Positions 22,757 to 32,654 of a stretch of DNA of 64,000 nt are shown in pieces. This DNA comes from Isoetes taiwanensis (taxonomy: Eukaryota; Streptophyta; Lycopodiopsida; Isoetales; Isoetaceae), in the NCBI GenBank assembly GCA_021234155.1, contig JAJEKV010000003.1, forward strand, positions 19,948,386 to 20,012,385, given 5' to 3'. The notes below the pieces were generated by a model. That model had not been told where the DNA came from and made no database searches. It was given only the letters and a program-made list of their open reading frames with translations. Made by a program: the position numbers and the translations under genes. Every line of letters begins with the position of its first letter. Within the stretch, counting starts at the first letter, position 1.

Positions 22757-23775
22757 GTGTAAGCGGCTAGGGCGGTCGTGAGAGAGGGACCGCCCCTCTC
22801 TTCTTGCTTCCGGCACTGCTGTTTCAATCTGAGGTCACCAGGTATGTTTTTCCGGATGCTAGCAGAGGATTCAACAATTCTTGTAGAGTTTTTCCTGGAT
22901 TTTTGAGATGTTTCGTCCTGGAGCAGCTTTGGGGTGGATCTTTCCACGATTTTGCTTCATGCCACTAACGTGGCTTCTGCTCTTTGCTTCTTTAAAGCAT
23001 AATGCTATCTGCATTGTAAACAGAAAGGTTTCCGGCAGCTTGAGTACAAGTTCCATTCTTTTCATGCGGATGCGCACTGAAATGGCAAAAGTGCCTATAA
23101 GGTGGAGTAGATGGGTGCAGATCTGGTAAGAGAAGCAGTCTTCAGGTTGAGCATTAAAACTTTAATTTTCTCCAGGTTTATTCTGTCAGGCATCAGTTTC
23201 CTTCTCCCGTTCTTTCTTTCTAGCAGAAAGGTACAGAATTTTCAAGAATTGATCAGAATCTGTCTTTTATCATGAGGGGTTTTGGTGGAATTTGGGAATT
23301 ATTTGAATGGATTCGTAGTGCAAGAAATGAGATCAATTTAGGGGCCGAGCTAGGGATATCATGTGAGCAGGAAGAAGCTTATATATCATGAACCAGACTT
23401 TTGGGAGTAGTCTCGGCGGCTGGGCAAGTGTGTCTAGCCTACTTAGGCTGACTGTTTTGCATCCCAACAATGCAGCAACTAATTTGGTCTCATATTATGG
23501 TACTTCCTTCTATCTTCAATGTTTCTAGAGTATCTGCTTTGGATCTTCAACGTGTAAAAGAAAGCTTCGGGAGCTTTTTTCCAGTATCTTCTTGTCTTTT
23601 CTGGTCACCATATGGGAGATCATCATGAGCTTCATGTATATTAGCTTACAGAGCAGAGAATAAGTTTCTGCGCATAAAGGATGAAGATGTTGAGGCTTCT
23701 CCTGTAGTAATCCTTTATATGTTTGAAACAATGTACTTTTTATTCTGATAAATATAAAAAACACCCCGTTCCTTC

Positions 23776-23802
<27 letters not shown>
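22757..23802 (+). mobile_element. Non-coding poly(A) retroelement, copy 1
   Basis: Homologous over its length to the minus-strand copy at 31023-32125. Shared blocks are the 5' head GCGGCTAGGGCGG, TTCCGG(C/T)ACTGCTG, CTATAAGGTGGAG, GAGCTAGGGAT and a 100-bp block starting ATATCATGA(A/G)CCAGA. The 3' end GTACTTTTTATTCTGATAAA, then GTTCCTTC and a poly(A) run of about 26, resembles the 3' end of the L1 at 42839. No protein is encoded in either copy. A GC-rich stem sits at the 5' head. I infer a non-autonomous element mobilised by L1. Confidence 0.7.
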
Positions 23803-23806
<4 letters not shown>

Positions 23807-23824
23807 ATAAATGGAAAGGGCCGT

Positions 23825-25213
23825 GGTTAATGTTCAGGAGGAGGGAGCGAATGGATAGCATGTTAGATTACAATAGAGAAGCTGTTATCAAGTTCTGGAT
23901 AGATAATACAAAAGTATCTCCATACAAGAAAGATGTGAGGAAGTATGTATCAGAGACAGGAATAAAGATGGAACATCCAATTCACCTGCTTGAAGTCAGC
24001 CAAGTAAGTATTCATCCCATGTTCTAAGTTCATTACATTTAGCAATTAAATTATTTGGCATTCTTCCCTGCAGTTGCAATTCTATCTCAGGTTCAGAGAG
24101 AAGAAACCTGATATCAAAACTGCATTGCAGACTTTTGAGAGGTTGAAACTCAATTTTATAAGGAGGATGCGCTAAAGGCATACATGTTGTTGCATCTACC
24201 ATTTGAAGTTTGAATACATCATGCATGGATTGAACAACATGAGGAAATCAAGTGGAGTTCATGACAATTGCAACTGCCATTGTGACATTTGTGGTCCTGG
24301 CCCAGAATGTGCAGCCTAGGAGCAAATAATCAAGTGCACCATTGATTTATGGAGAGTTGATGGAGAGAAGTGGTCTGCAACAAAGGTGAGGATGAGGACG
24401 TTGGCGTGTAAAAAGTGTGGGTTCGGGATATAATTAAAAAATGTCCACATGAAATGGATGGCACGTTGAAAGACATTTGAAAAGCAACTTGTGGGTCAAA
24501 ACAGAGAATTTGAAGATCTAAGAAAGGCTTTGAGGTACAAACCTGTCTTAAGATTAGTAAAGAAAGGGAAGTTTCAAACAGTTTCAAGAGGATGTGAAGA
24601 ACGTAATAGTAGATTTTGTTCCACTTTAATTATACACAACACATTGATAGGCCAATCGGTTTAAACAATGTGTGCCATAATTTTTAGAAGATACAATTGT
24701 ATCAATTATTGACTATCAAGATCTAGAATGAGCCCCAGTTAATGCACAAACCAAGTTTCTATGCTTGTTCACATAACATATAGATATGATAAGAGTGTTG
24801 ATATTCATGTTCCTGTGCAGACATAAGAAGACTATCCAAATAAGCAACAGGGAATAGAGTATGAGAATCATTGGGTATGGAGCGATGATTGCTCATCACA
24901 ATTCAAATCATCAAAAAACGGGGGCAAGTATTACACAATGAGTGACAAGGAAGTAGTGTGGAACTACTTTGCCACTGCTCATGGTAAAGGTAAACATAAT
25001 GGTGCAGGCGCTGTTATCAAAAGGCTGCTAAATAAAGAACAGCTCAAACTCAATGAAGCACAATTAAGGCGTGCTAAAGATATTGTAAAATTTCTGTATA
25101 TATATTTTAGCCGTCTACCAGTTGATGAAACAGATGAGATCAAAAGATATTTTTTGGAAGTTGAACCTGTTGTTGTAGTCAACATGAAGGAATATGAAAT
25201 TGAGACACTTTAG
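23825..25213 (+). pseudogene. HGKG-type transposase-like gene, decayed
   Basis: Recognisable pieces: KFWIDNTKVSPYKKDVRKYV, a putative intron around 24003-24073, FERLKLNFIRRMR, CNCHCDICGPGPECA (Cys cluster, about 24270-24318) and a stop. The best part is 24820-25213, with HWVWSDDCSSQFKSSK, then VWNYFATAHGKGKHNGAGAV and IKRLLNKEQLKLNEAQL. The SD.C..QFK and HGKG..(D/N)GAGA..KR signature recurs in plant and invertebrate repeat-derived proteins. I believe it marks a nuclease-fold transposase-like family, but I cannot name it. In the HGKG motif, DGAGA has become NGAGA. Internal stops in the middle make function unlikely. Confidence 0.5.
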
Positions 25214-25379
25214 GGCAAAAAAGATTCACTATATCAGACTTCTCAGCGGGAGTAGATCAAACAGGCTTGCTCATAGATGCCTCTCATATTTATGCTAATT
25301 TGCATGGTGGGATTCCTGCACCAATATAGGTAGAAGTGGGAGGTCACTGACTTAAAGCCAAGAGTTGAGAAGAGAAAAG

Positions 25380-25610
25380 AGACTCTCGTGCCACGTGGCG
25401 GATAACAGCAAAACAGCAGGTAAAACAAACATAACAGCAGGTAAAAAAAACAGAACGTGGAGTAAAAAAAATGGAACGTCGACTAAAAAAGGCGGGAAGT
25501 CAGAGTAAAATTCTTGAGCGCTTTCAGAATGTTGCCACGTGTCATGTTATGACTGGTGGAGACGGCTGGATTGGGCCCAGCCGTTCTTTACGTCCATAAT
25601 ATTCAGTGTA
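25380..25610. promoter_or_regulatory. ACGT-rich block upstream of the kinase gene, repeated at 55620-55805
   Basis: Contains GCCACGTGGC (25390-25399, perfect G-box palindrome), GAACGTGGAG, GGAACGTCGAC and GCCACGTGTC (25534-25543). ACGT cores of this type bind bZIP and bHLH factors in plants. The segment with repeated GGTAAAAAAAAC motifs and GGCTGGATTGRGCCCA is partly shared with 55620-55805, so it may be part of a repeat rather than a dedicated promoter. It lies about 1 kb before the kinase start. Confidence 0.35.
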
Positions 25611-25760
25611 GTGTACATGTTAGCATTGAAAACGAGAAAAGGTCAACAGTAGGCATGTGAAATTCTATCACAGAAGTGGGACTCTAAAAATACAAGGAAT
25701 TTTCTTGAATACAAAAAATACAAGATGTGATTTCCAAAAAAAATGCTTGGAAAATTTAAA

Positions 25761-25913
25761 TTACTCCGAGCCCCGGTCCCACATCACATGCCACTGAAAG
25801 TCTATGTTGACCTTTTCAATGCCACTGAAAGTCTACTGTTGACCTTTTCAAGTCTACAGTGAATGCTATGGACGTAACTGTGGCATGTGATGTGGGATGG
25901 GGGCTCGGAGTAA
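25761..25913. repeat. Foldback element with 34-bp inverted arms
   Basis: Arms 25761-25794 (TTACTCCGAGCCCCGG...) and 25880-25913 (...GGGGGCTCGGAGTAA) match at 32 of 34 positions in inverted orientation. The spacer holds a 31-bp direct duplication (TGCCACTGAAAGTCTA...TTGACCTTTTCAA, 25789-25851). There is no coding content. A partial inverted copy of GTTGACCTTTTC lies at 25638. Confidence 0.75.
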
Positions 25914-26569
25914 TCACAAAATTCAACTTCATCATTGACCAGGTCGTGATGAGCACGGAGTTGAGTCTTAGAGCTTTTGCTCTTTCATATCAGTCATGCA
26001 TCAAGGTCCGAAATGATTGCTGATCTGGTAGACCTGTAAAACCACCAGATGTTCTGCGTGCATTATTGTCCGTTTTGTTGCAGCTTATGAAAGTTTTAAT
26101 TAGTTTATCCTTCCTATTGGCATTTTGGTTGAATGATCTTAGGGTAGAAGCTTAGTGCCTTAGTGAAATACGGGCAGCCTTAAGTGTACTGTAATTTCCT
26201 GTTCTTGTGTCTTCTCTTCTTTGTTGAGGCCAAAGTGTTAATTATCTGAAACTTCTGTGCGTCTATTGTTAAAATTCAAGTTCCACCGCAAATTTAACCC
26301 TTTCTGGTTCAATTTAATCTGCATGGCCAGAATATCGTTTTTGGTCTTTTTAACATGGTGAGTGACGTGAGATTCTTGATGATTAACCACATTTTTGATG
26401 GATATATGTTTGTTCGATTTGCAGCGCAATGTATGTTATTAGCTTGGATTTGCAGAGGCAATGTATGTTATTAGCTTGTGTGACGGGGTTTAATTCAATT
26501 CGTTTTCTCCGTAAGGCTGCAAGAACTTAAGATTTGTAATCTTCTATAGCACATTGAAGATCTTGAAGT

Positions 26570-29500
26570 ATGTTCATGCCAGTAGCATGGCCTCTAGTGT
26601 GCCTATTTTGTGCCTATTTTCTGTTGGAAATCTGGGTTGTTTTTGTTACTCGTAGACCCTTAATATGGCACCTTCTCTTATTGTGTTCAAGATGGTTGAA
26701 TGCCCTGCCTGTTACTGAACTTCACAGTCACCAAGATGAGGCAACATCTGAGGTCCTCATCTGCTCTACTGCTGTTGACGACCCCGCAGTTCGTTGGTTA
26801 ACAGAAGAGCTAGGCAAGAGGCACTTAATTGTGGACACTTCTTCGTCATGGAAAAATGCAACTTTATATGTTGCAATTATCTCAGAGCTAGAAACAGGTT
26901 TCCTCAAAAAAATGGATGCCATGTTGAGTACAAAGAGAAAAAGCTTTGTTCCCATTTTTTATGAGACGGCACTTAATCAACTTAGAGCAGCGACAGACCC
27001 CGCAGCCCAGAAAATCATCGCTCGGTGGAACGGCATCTCTGCTCAATTTGGCCTGAAGATATTTACTGGGTAAGCATCTTCAATAGACAACTTCGTATTG
27101 AGTAATATCCATTCTAGGGACCTGAATTCGAATTAAAATTGGGAAGTATAACACTTAATGACTATGTTCTTGTATTTGCTTAGAGTGGAAGAGGATTTGG
27201 TGAAATTGGCAAAAGGAATAATCGATCTTGTTGTTGAGGAACTATTTGATGAATTACATTTATTCCTCAAACAAGTGAGGATAAACCAAGATCAGTGCAT
27301 TCTTCTAGTACAAACTATGCTGGCTGTACAGGATACTTTAAGGCATGTTGTAAAGGAATATTTTCAACTGGACAAAGTACATGGAGTTTTGAAGCATATA
27401 TTGGAGACTTTAGAAAGAGGAAAAGCTTTAGTGGAAACTTGTACGAGTCGTTACTGGCTCCTTACAGGGTTGTTTAAATCAGAAAGCAAAGATGAATTTG
27501 AAGAACTTATTACCGAGTTGGATGAGTACTGTATGTTGCTAATTGATATGATATTCTTAGAAAAAGTAGAGGACAATTTCCTTAAGGAACTACGGGTATC
27601 AACGCTGAGGAAGGCAATCGCTAATCTTGATTCGTGTGCTCAGAGGGATAAGAAGAAGTTTTTAGTGGACTTGGCCCAGCAGAACCAGGAATTGGGTTTG
27701 GTCCAGCTTTTGTCAAACAGGTCCAACACGCCAGACCAACATCTGCAGCTGTTGGAAAAAGACATAAAGATAATACGAAAAGAACCTATTGGACAAGGCA
27801 GTTTTGGTAAGGTATATAAAGTACAGTGGAAAGGGGTTACCCTGGCCATGAAAACTGTCACTGAAGAGGACAAAGAGATGAAAGAAGAGATGAACACAGT
27901 TGCATCATTGAGTCACCCTAACATTGTGAAAGTAGTTGCTTACTCATCAAAAAGTAAGGACAAGATTGGATCCATGTTTATGGAGTGCCTGAACAAATTT
28001 CCAGATATCTCAGCTAACAAAAGATTTCCATATATTACCTGTCTGGAAATCATGCTGCAGATAGCACGTACCATGAGTTACATGCACGATAAGAATGTCA
28101 TTCACCGTGATTTGAAGCCTGGCAACTTGTTGATCAATTGTGAGAATCCAAAATGTAAATATTTGTGTGTCAAAGTTGCTGATTTTGGAAATGCAAAGAC
28201 CAATTTCAGCACGACCAATACAACAACGGCTACTGCACGCCAAGGTACAAAGCTGTACATGGCACCAGAAGTTTACAATGCACAACGTTATAGCCGAAGT
28301 GCTGATGTTTTTAGTTACGGTAAAACTTGTTATCATATACTAACAGGGACGTCTGAGGACAGCAAGAGGGCACTAACAGGCAAAACAGAACCGACTAACC
28401 CAACATCTGATGATTGGTGGCCCCCTGATATCCCTAGCTCTCTAAATAAATACCTTAAGAAGTGTGTTAGCACATTTCCTGATCAACGCCCATCATTTGC
28501 ACAAATTTGCATCGTCCTACAGCTGTTAAAAAAAGCACATTTAATTGGTGTCAATTCTAGGGTGGATGAGGCTTTCGGTTATTATTCCAATGGGAAGTTT
28601 CCAAAAGACACGTTCGGTCAGTCCTCAGACGTTGAAATGGATATCATAAAATCTGCTGCCATGGCAATGCTTAGAGATCCACCAGACAAAAGAAACAGAC
28701 AAAATGTTAATGCAGAGGAGTTGAAGGGATGGCTTGTTGTGGACAAGTCCGTATCACCGAAATTATTCGAGGACATACCACAGGCTAACCTACTGGTAAT
28801 CGTGAATATGCTGTTAGGTTTTCCATTACCTAGTTGTTAAAGCTAAATATGTTGCTCAGGATGAATGTATTCAAACTTACCTAGTTGTTAAAACTAAACT
28901 CTTTGCTCAGGATGGAACTGTATTCAAACTGAAATCTGTGAGGCTCAAGAAATACCTTTCAGTAGACAACGACGGACATTTAAAGGCAGACAGGGATACC
29001 ATATCTGAAGCGCAGGAACTGAAGGTAAGGTCGAAATAGCTTAAACTGTATGTCTGCCATTCTCAGGTCCATTTCTGCCACAGCTATGGAGACGCCATGC
29101 GGAAGCTCTTTTCCATATCCGAGGGCCAGGACCGGATTTCAAATTCCTTCGGAAAATGTATGGTGAGAAACCAATATTTGCCAGTGATTCGCTGTTCGGT
29201 GACGAGATCTATTATATCGACGAGGACCCCAACACAGATCCGTACACACACCATACGTGTCCATATTAAAGGGCTGAAGAATCCTAGCATTAGTGCTGTG
29301 GATAGTGTTCTAAAGGTAGAATTCAATAGCTACAAGAATTATGAATTGAATTGAATTGAACTTCACCAATTTGTTTCTCTAGGTGCAATTGGATGATGGT
29401 TATGAGAATGGTTATGTTATAGCGCCCAATAGAGAAACCAATGGTTACGTTCCACCACAATGGTCCGACGATGATCCTGCAGTTTTTGAGATGACCATCT

Positions 29501-30256
29501 TATCAACAATGAGTGGGGAGTTCCAACTCGTTAATGGTTATGGTCGGGCAAAAGTATCAAGATTGCTTGCAGTGAGTATGTTGGTCAATGCTATGTTTTA
29601 CATGTTTACTAAGATAAGATGTAACTATCTAGGAACATTGGAAAACTAAAGTTACCGAAGAAGATTTCAGAAAGCTTGCACAAAAGCAAGTAAGAGAAGT
29701 TAAAATACCCGTGGGATGGTGGATGAAGAATTCCCCAAATCCTTTTGTGAAAGGATCGGCAGATTATCTTCGGCAAGCCTTTATTTGGGCAAAGTATGTT
29801 TTCTTTCCAAGTTCATTTCCTTCCTAAAGAAGTATAGCTCATACATTGTATGTCCATATAGTCGATACAACATCAAAATTATTATTAGCCTTCAAGCTAG
29901 CCCAGGTTATCGAGATGGTGAAGATGGCCCAGACATGGTTATCACACTTCCCGGAGCGTGGAATATGTGGGAGCCTACTATTGTTCCTACTAAATCTTAC
30001 ACAGGAAGTATGTACTTTTATGGATATGGTGGTTGGGGATTTGGTCCAAGGGCTGAGACGCTCGATACAATGAACTTTCTTACCAAGAGGTTGGTGCAAA
30101 GTGATGCTCCCCTTCATAGTCATATATATATATGCAATATATAATTGATGGAATTGCTTATTTTGGTATAGCTATGGAAAAGACCCTGCACTTCAAAGGA
30201 TTGAATTGATCTATGGCGACGCATGCAACCACTACAAAATCATTCAAAAACCATGA
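26570..30256 (+). CDS. TIR-like / MLKL-like helical / protein kinase / fascin-GH5 glucanase fusion (8 exons, one frameshift)
   Basis: Exons: 26570-27069, 27184-28795, 28911-29024, 29084-29315, 29383-29571, 29633-29793, 29862-30089, 30172-30256; all introns are GT-AG with matching phases. It predicts ~1040 residues. Residues 1-48 are hydrophobic (possible anchor, or a misplaced start). About 58-165 resemble a TIR fold (EVLICSTAVDD, RKSFVPIFYE) without the usual catalytic Glu. About 170-330 are helical and like DUF1221 of plant MLKL. The kinase has GQGSFGKV (~369), Lys390, HRDLKPGN (~474), ADFG (~500) and APE (~527). GWLVVDKSVSPKLF then DGTVFKLKSVRLKKYLSV begin the fascin-like part of plant glucan 1,3-beta-glucosidases. 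VKIPVGWW, SLQASPG and FLTK-SYGKDPALQRIEL follow GH5, but Asn-Glu-Pro is replaced and the barrel stops half-way. Exon 4 is 232 nt, one base out of frame near the AC run at 29244. Confidence 0.8.
28828..28935 (+). repeat. Duplicated 3' splice-site region in intron 2
   Basis: TTACCTAGTTGTTAAAGCTA...TTGCTCAGGATG (28828-28863) is repeated as TTACCTAGTTGTTAAAACTA...TTGCTCAGGATGG (28877-28914), so two CAG|GATG acceptors lie about 50 bp apart. Only the second restores the fascin-like frame (DGTVFKLKSV); the first would enter DECIQTYLVV and then a stop. Confidence 0.75.
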
Positions 30257-31022
30257 TAGATGTGAATGTTCTGTGCAAGAACGAGGAATCTTGTATTCTA
30301 GTATTTGCTTCCATACAATATATTGATTCGGTTTAACAAAATTGAATTAAACTGAGATCAAACTTATAAAAACCTACAAATACTCAAATTACTAGAAGTT
30401 AGAATAGACATGGATGTATATATGCGGATTAAAAAAAATGTATGGTGTTGGTGGGCATTACAACTTAACTGCAATGTAAATAGGTGATCTATTAATTGAA
30501 ACACTTACAGATGCACTACATATATGAATATACAATGTGGAGTACATATATCTATGTAGTTTGTGGAAAATGGCAGTCTATTGACGTCGGGTCGACCTAT
30601 TGGTGCCACGCCAATTCGATTCTAGCCCTAACCTACTAATAGGCCGAGATCCTAGGCCAGACACCCAAATTGCTAAATCGAACCCATTTGTGCCCCAGAT
30701 CTTAGATTCGACTATCCTTTCGATGATAGCAAACATCAGCTTGAACTTGCGTCTGCTTGTGCAAGGGATTCCATTGGTTCAACATCAACAACTTAGCAAT
30801 CTTGGAGATACGACCAACCAGTGCCAGCAACCAAGGAGCAGGTATTTAGTATTCGTATCTAGGTAGATTACCTGGAACATATCATTCCAGGTAGGCTAAC
30901 ATGTTGTATTCTTAGTAGAACATATCGGCCTAAGCAAAGTGGTAAATTCTCATTGAGCTCTTTGAAAATTCACTGAGTCCAAATTGGTTTCCTCTACTAG
31001 GGGCTCCAAAACTAGACAATCA
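30257..31022. other. 3' flank of the fusion gene, no gene seen
   Basis: AT-rich, with ATATAT tracts. A 30600-30866 open frame has no recognisable content. Possible poly(A) signals (AATAAA-like) are not distinctive. Confidence 0.5.
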
Positions 31023-32125
31023 TTTTTTTATTTATTTTTTTAAGGTAAGAAGTTATTGTATTGATCAGATAGGAAAAATTACAATACAATACAAAGATCA
31101 CTCATGGATCAGATATAGTTTACGTACAAAGGATCCCATCGGGATCAAAATATATCTGTAACTAAAGTACACATGAGCCTCTCTCAACCTCTTGTTCTGT
31201 CTAGCCAGTACTACAGTATTAGTATCTTCCCAATTAAACAGAATACTATGGGAGCCAAATGCCCATTTTCCACAAGCTACACACAAATCTTGAATGCTCC
31301 AAGAAAACCTCTTGCAGAAATAGAAACAAAGAGAAAAGAGATGTGGAGTAACCTGAACAATCTCTCGTAATGCTCAGAGAAGCAAATATGCTTCAAACTA
31401 TGATCAAATTCAACAGCTTACAACCAAATGTGAGATTAAAGTAAGATGCTGCATTGTCGGGATGCACCAGTCAGCCCACCTATATAGGTTAGACACACAG
31501 CCCAGTCACCAGAAGTCTCCCTAAACTCTGGCTCATGATATCTGATCTTGATATGGAAGCATCTTCCTGGACACAATCAAATCCCTAGCTCGACGATCTC
31601 AAATAATCTAACATCCTGTTTTAAAACTGTAAATTTAAAATCAAGAATTTACTCTGCTCCTTTTAAGAAAACATCCCTAGATCTTTCCGCTAGCAAGAAA
31701 GAGCAAGAGGAGGGGAAAAAACCAAATGGATAGAAGATCCAACTAAAAAGACTGCCAAACAAACCCAAAACTGCTCTCTTTATGAATTCGGCTTCAATCC
31801 TGCTCCACCTTATAGACTCTACGCCCTTTCGGTGTGATTTGCTTAACAAATCATCATTCTTAAAACGATTGAGAGCAAAATGCCGGCTTACCAGGCCGAA
31901 TCCACAAGACTACCTTGAAGCTGCTTCAGAATCGAATCAGCAATTTCTTTGAAGAAGAAAATCTTCTGGCGCATCGGCAAACCCCACTAGCACTGGATCA
32001 TAGTCTCTGGTCTGCAAGAGGATCTGCAGCAGTACCGGAAAAAGAGGATAGGAGGGCGGCCTCCTTCTCCTGTTGCCGCCCTAGCCGCAGGCAGAGCGTG
32101 AGCGCCAAGAAGTCATCTTCCACGG
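31023..32125 (-). mobile_element. Non-coding poly(A) retroelement, copy 2
   Basis: Minus-strand relative of 22757-23802. Its poly(A) end appears as TTTTTTTATTTATTTTTTT at 31023-31041, and its 5' head GCGGCTAGGGCGGC is at 32088-32071 on the minus strand. The middle shares CTATAAGGTGGAGCAGG, GAGCTAGGGAT, ATATCATGAGCCAGA and GACAATGCAGCATCT. It is about 1.1 kb and encodes no conserved protein. The 5' stem AGGGCGGC/GCCGCCCT is kept, with one compensated base pair relative to copy 1. Confidence 0.7.
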
Positions 32126-32386
32126 ACAATCATTTGGAACATAATGGACAATAAAGAATATAAAATAAAGGATGATCCATGCTACAAATATGTTGCATCA
32201 AATAAAATGTTGAGGCACTCACAGAAATGGCGCTCAACTTCCCATACGTGGCAACTGAGAAACCTTCAACAATAACCTACAGTATCAAATATGAAAAGAG
32301 AATAACTCGTTCGAGAGTTAGGTGCACATCGAACCATTGAAAGGGGCATCAAGCATATTAAAAAATTGAACCATTAAATTACCCCC

Positions 32387-32418
<32 letters not shown>
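32126..32418. other. Spacer ending in a 29-A run
   Basis: No gene. The A-run at 32390-32418 abuts the inverted-repeat element and may be the poly(A) tail of a plus-strand insertion whose start I cannot define. Confidence 0.4.
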
Positions 32419-32420
<2 letters not shown>

Positions 32421-32652
32421 CTCCAGTTGTTTTTGCTCATATTCGTGCAGGGCGTCCATCGGTAGGCTCGGACCGTTAGATGTCTGTTTCGGACGATCCC
32501 AATAGTTAACTGTCAGTTTCAAATACACAATTAACCCAAAGGTTGTGAGGTGCATTGTACACATATATGGTACACATATATTGGCATATGTATTTATGGC
32601 TCCTCGCCAACCGTTGGACGCCTCACACGACAAAAACAACTGGAGGGGTCGG
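32419..32652. mobile_element. Short inverted-repeat (MITE-like) element
   Basis: The left end CCCTCCAGTTGTTTTTG, then GGGCGTCCATCGGTAGGC (to about 32468), is matched in inverted orientation by 32600-32648: GGACGCCTCACACGACAAAAACAACTGGAGGG. The arms are about 45 bp with an unequal gap. No coding content and no clear target duplication. It lies directly against the LINE reverse-transcriptase fragment. Confidence 0.55.
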
Positions 32653-32654
32653 GA

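Noticed and set aside
28796-28840. Kinase ending as a stand-alone protein at 28840
   Set aside because: The last 15 codons (VIVNMLLGFPLPSC) read through a GT donor; the fascin-like continuation after 28911 is in phase and family-specific.
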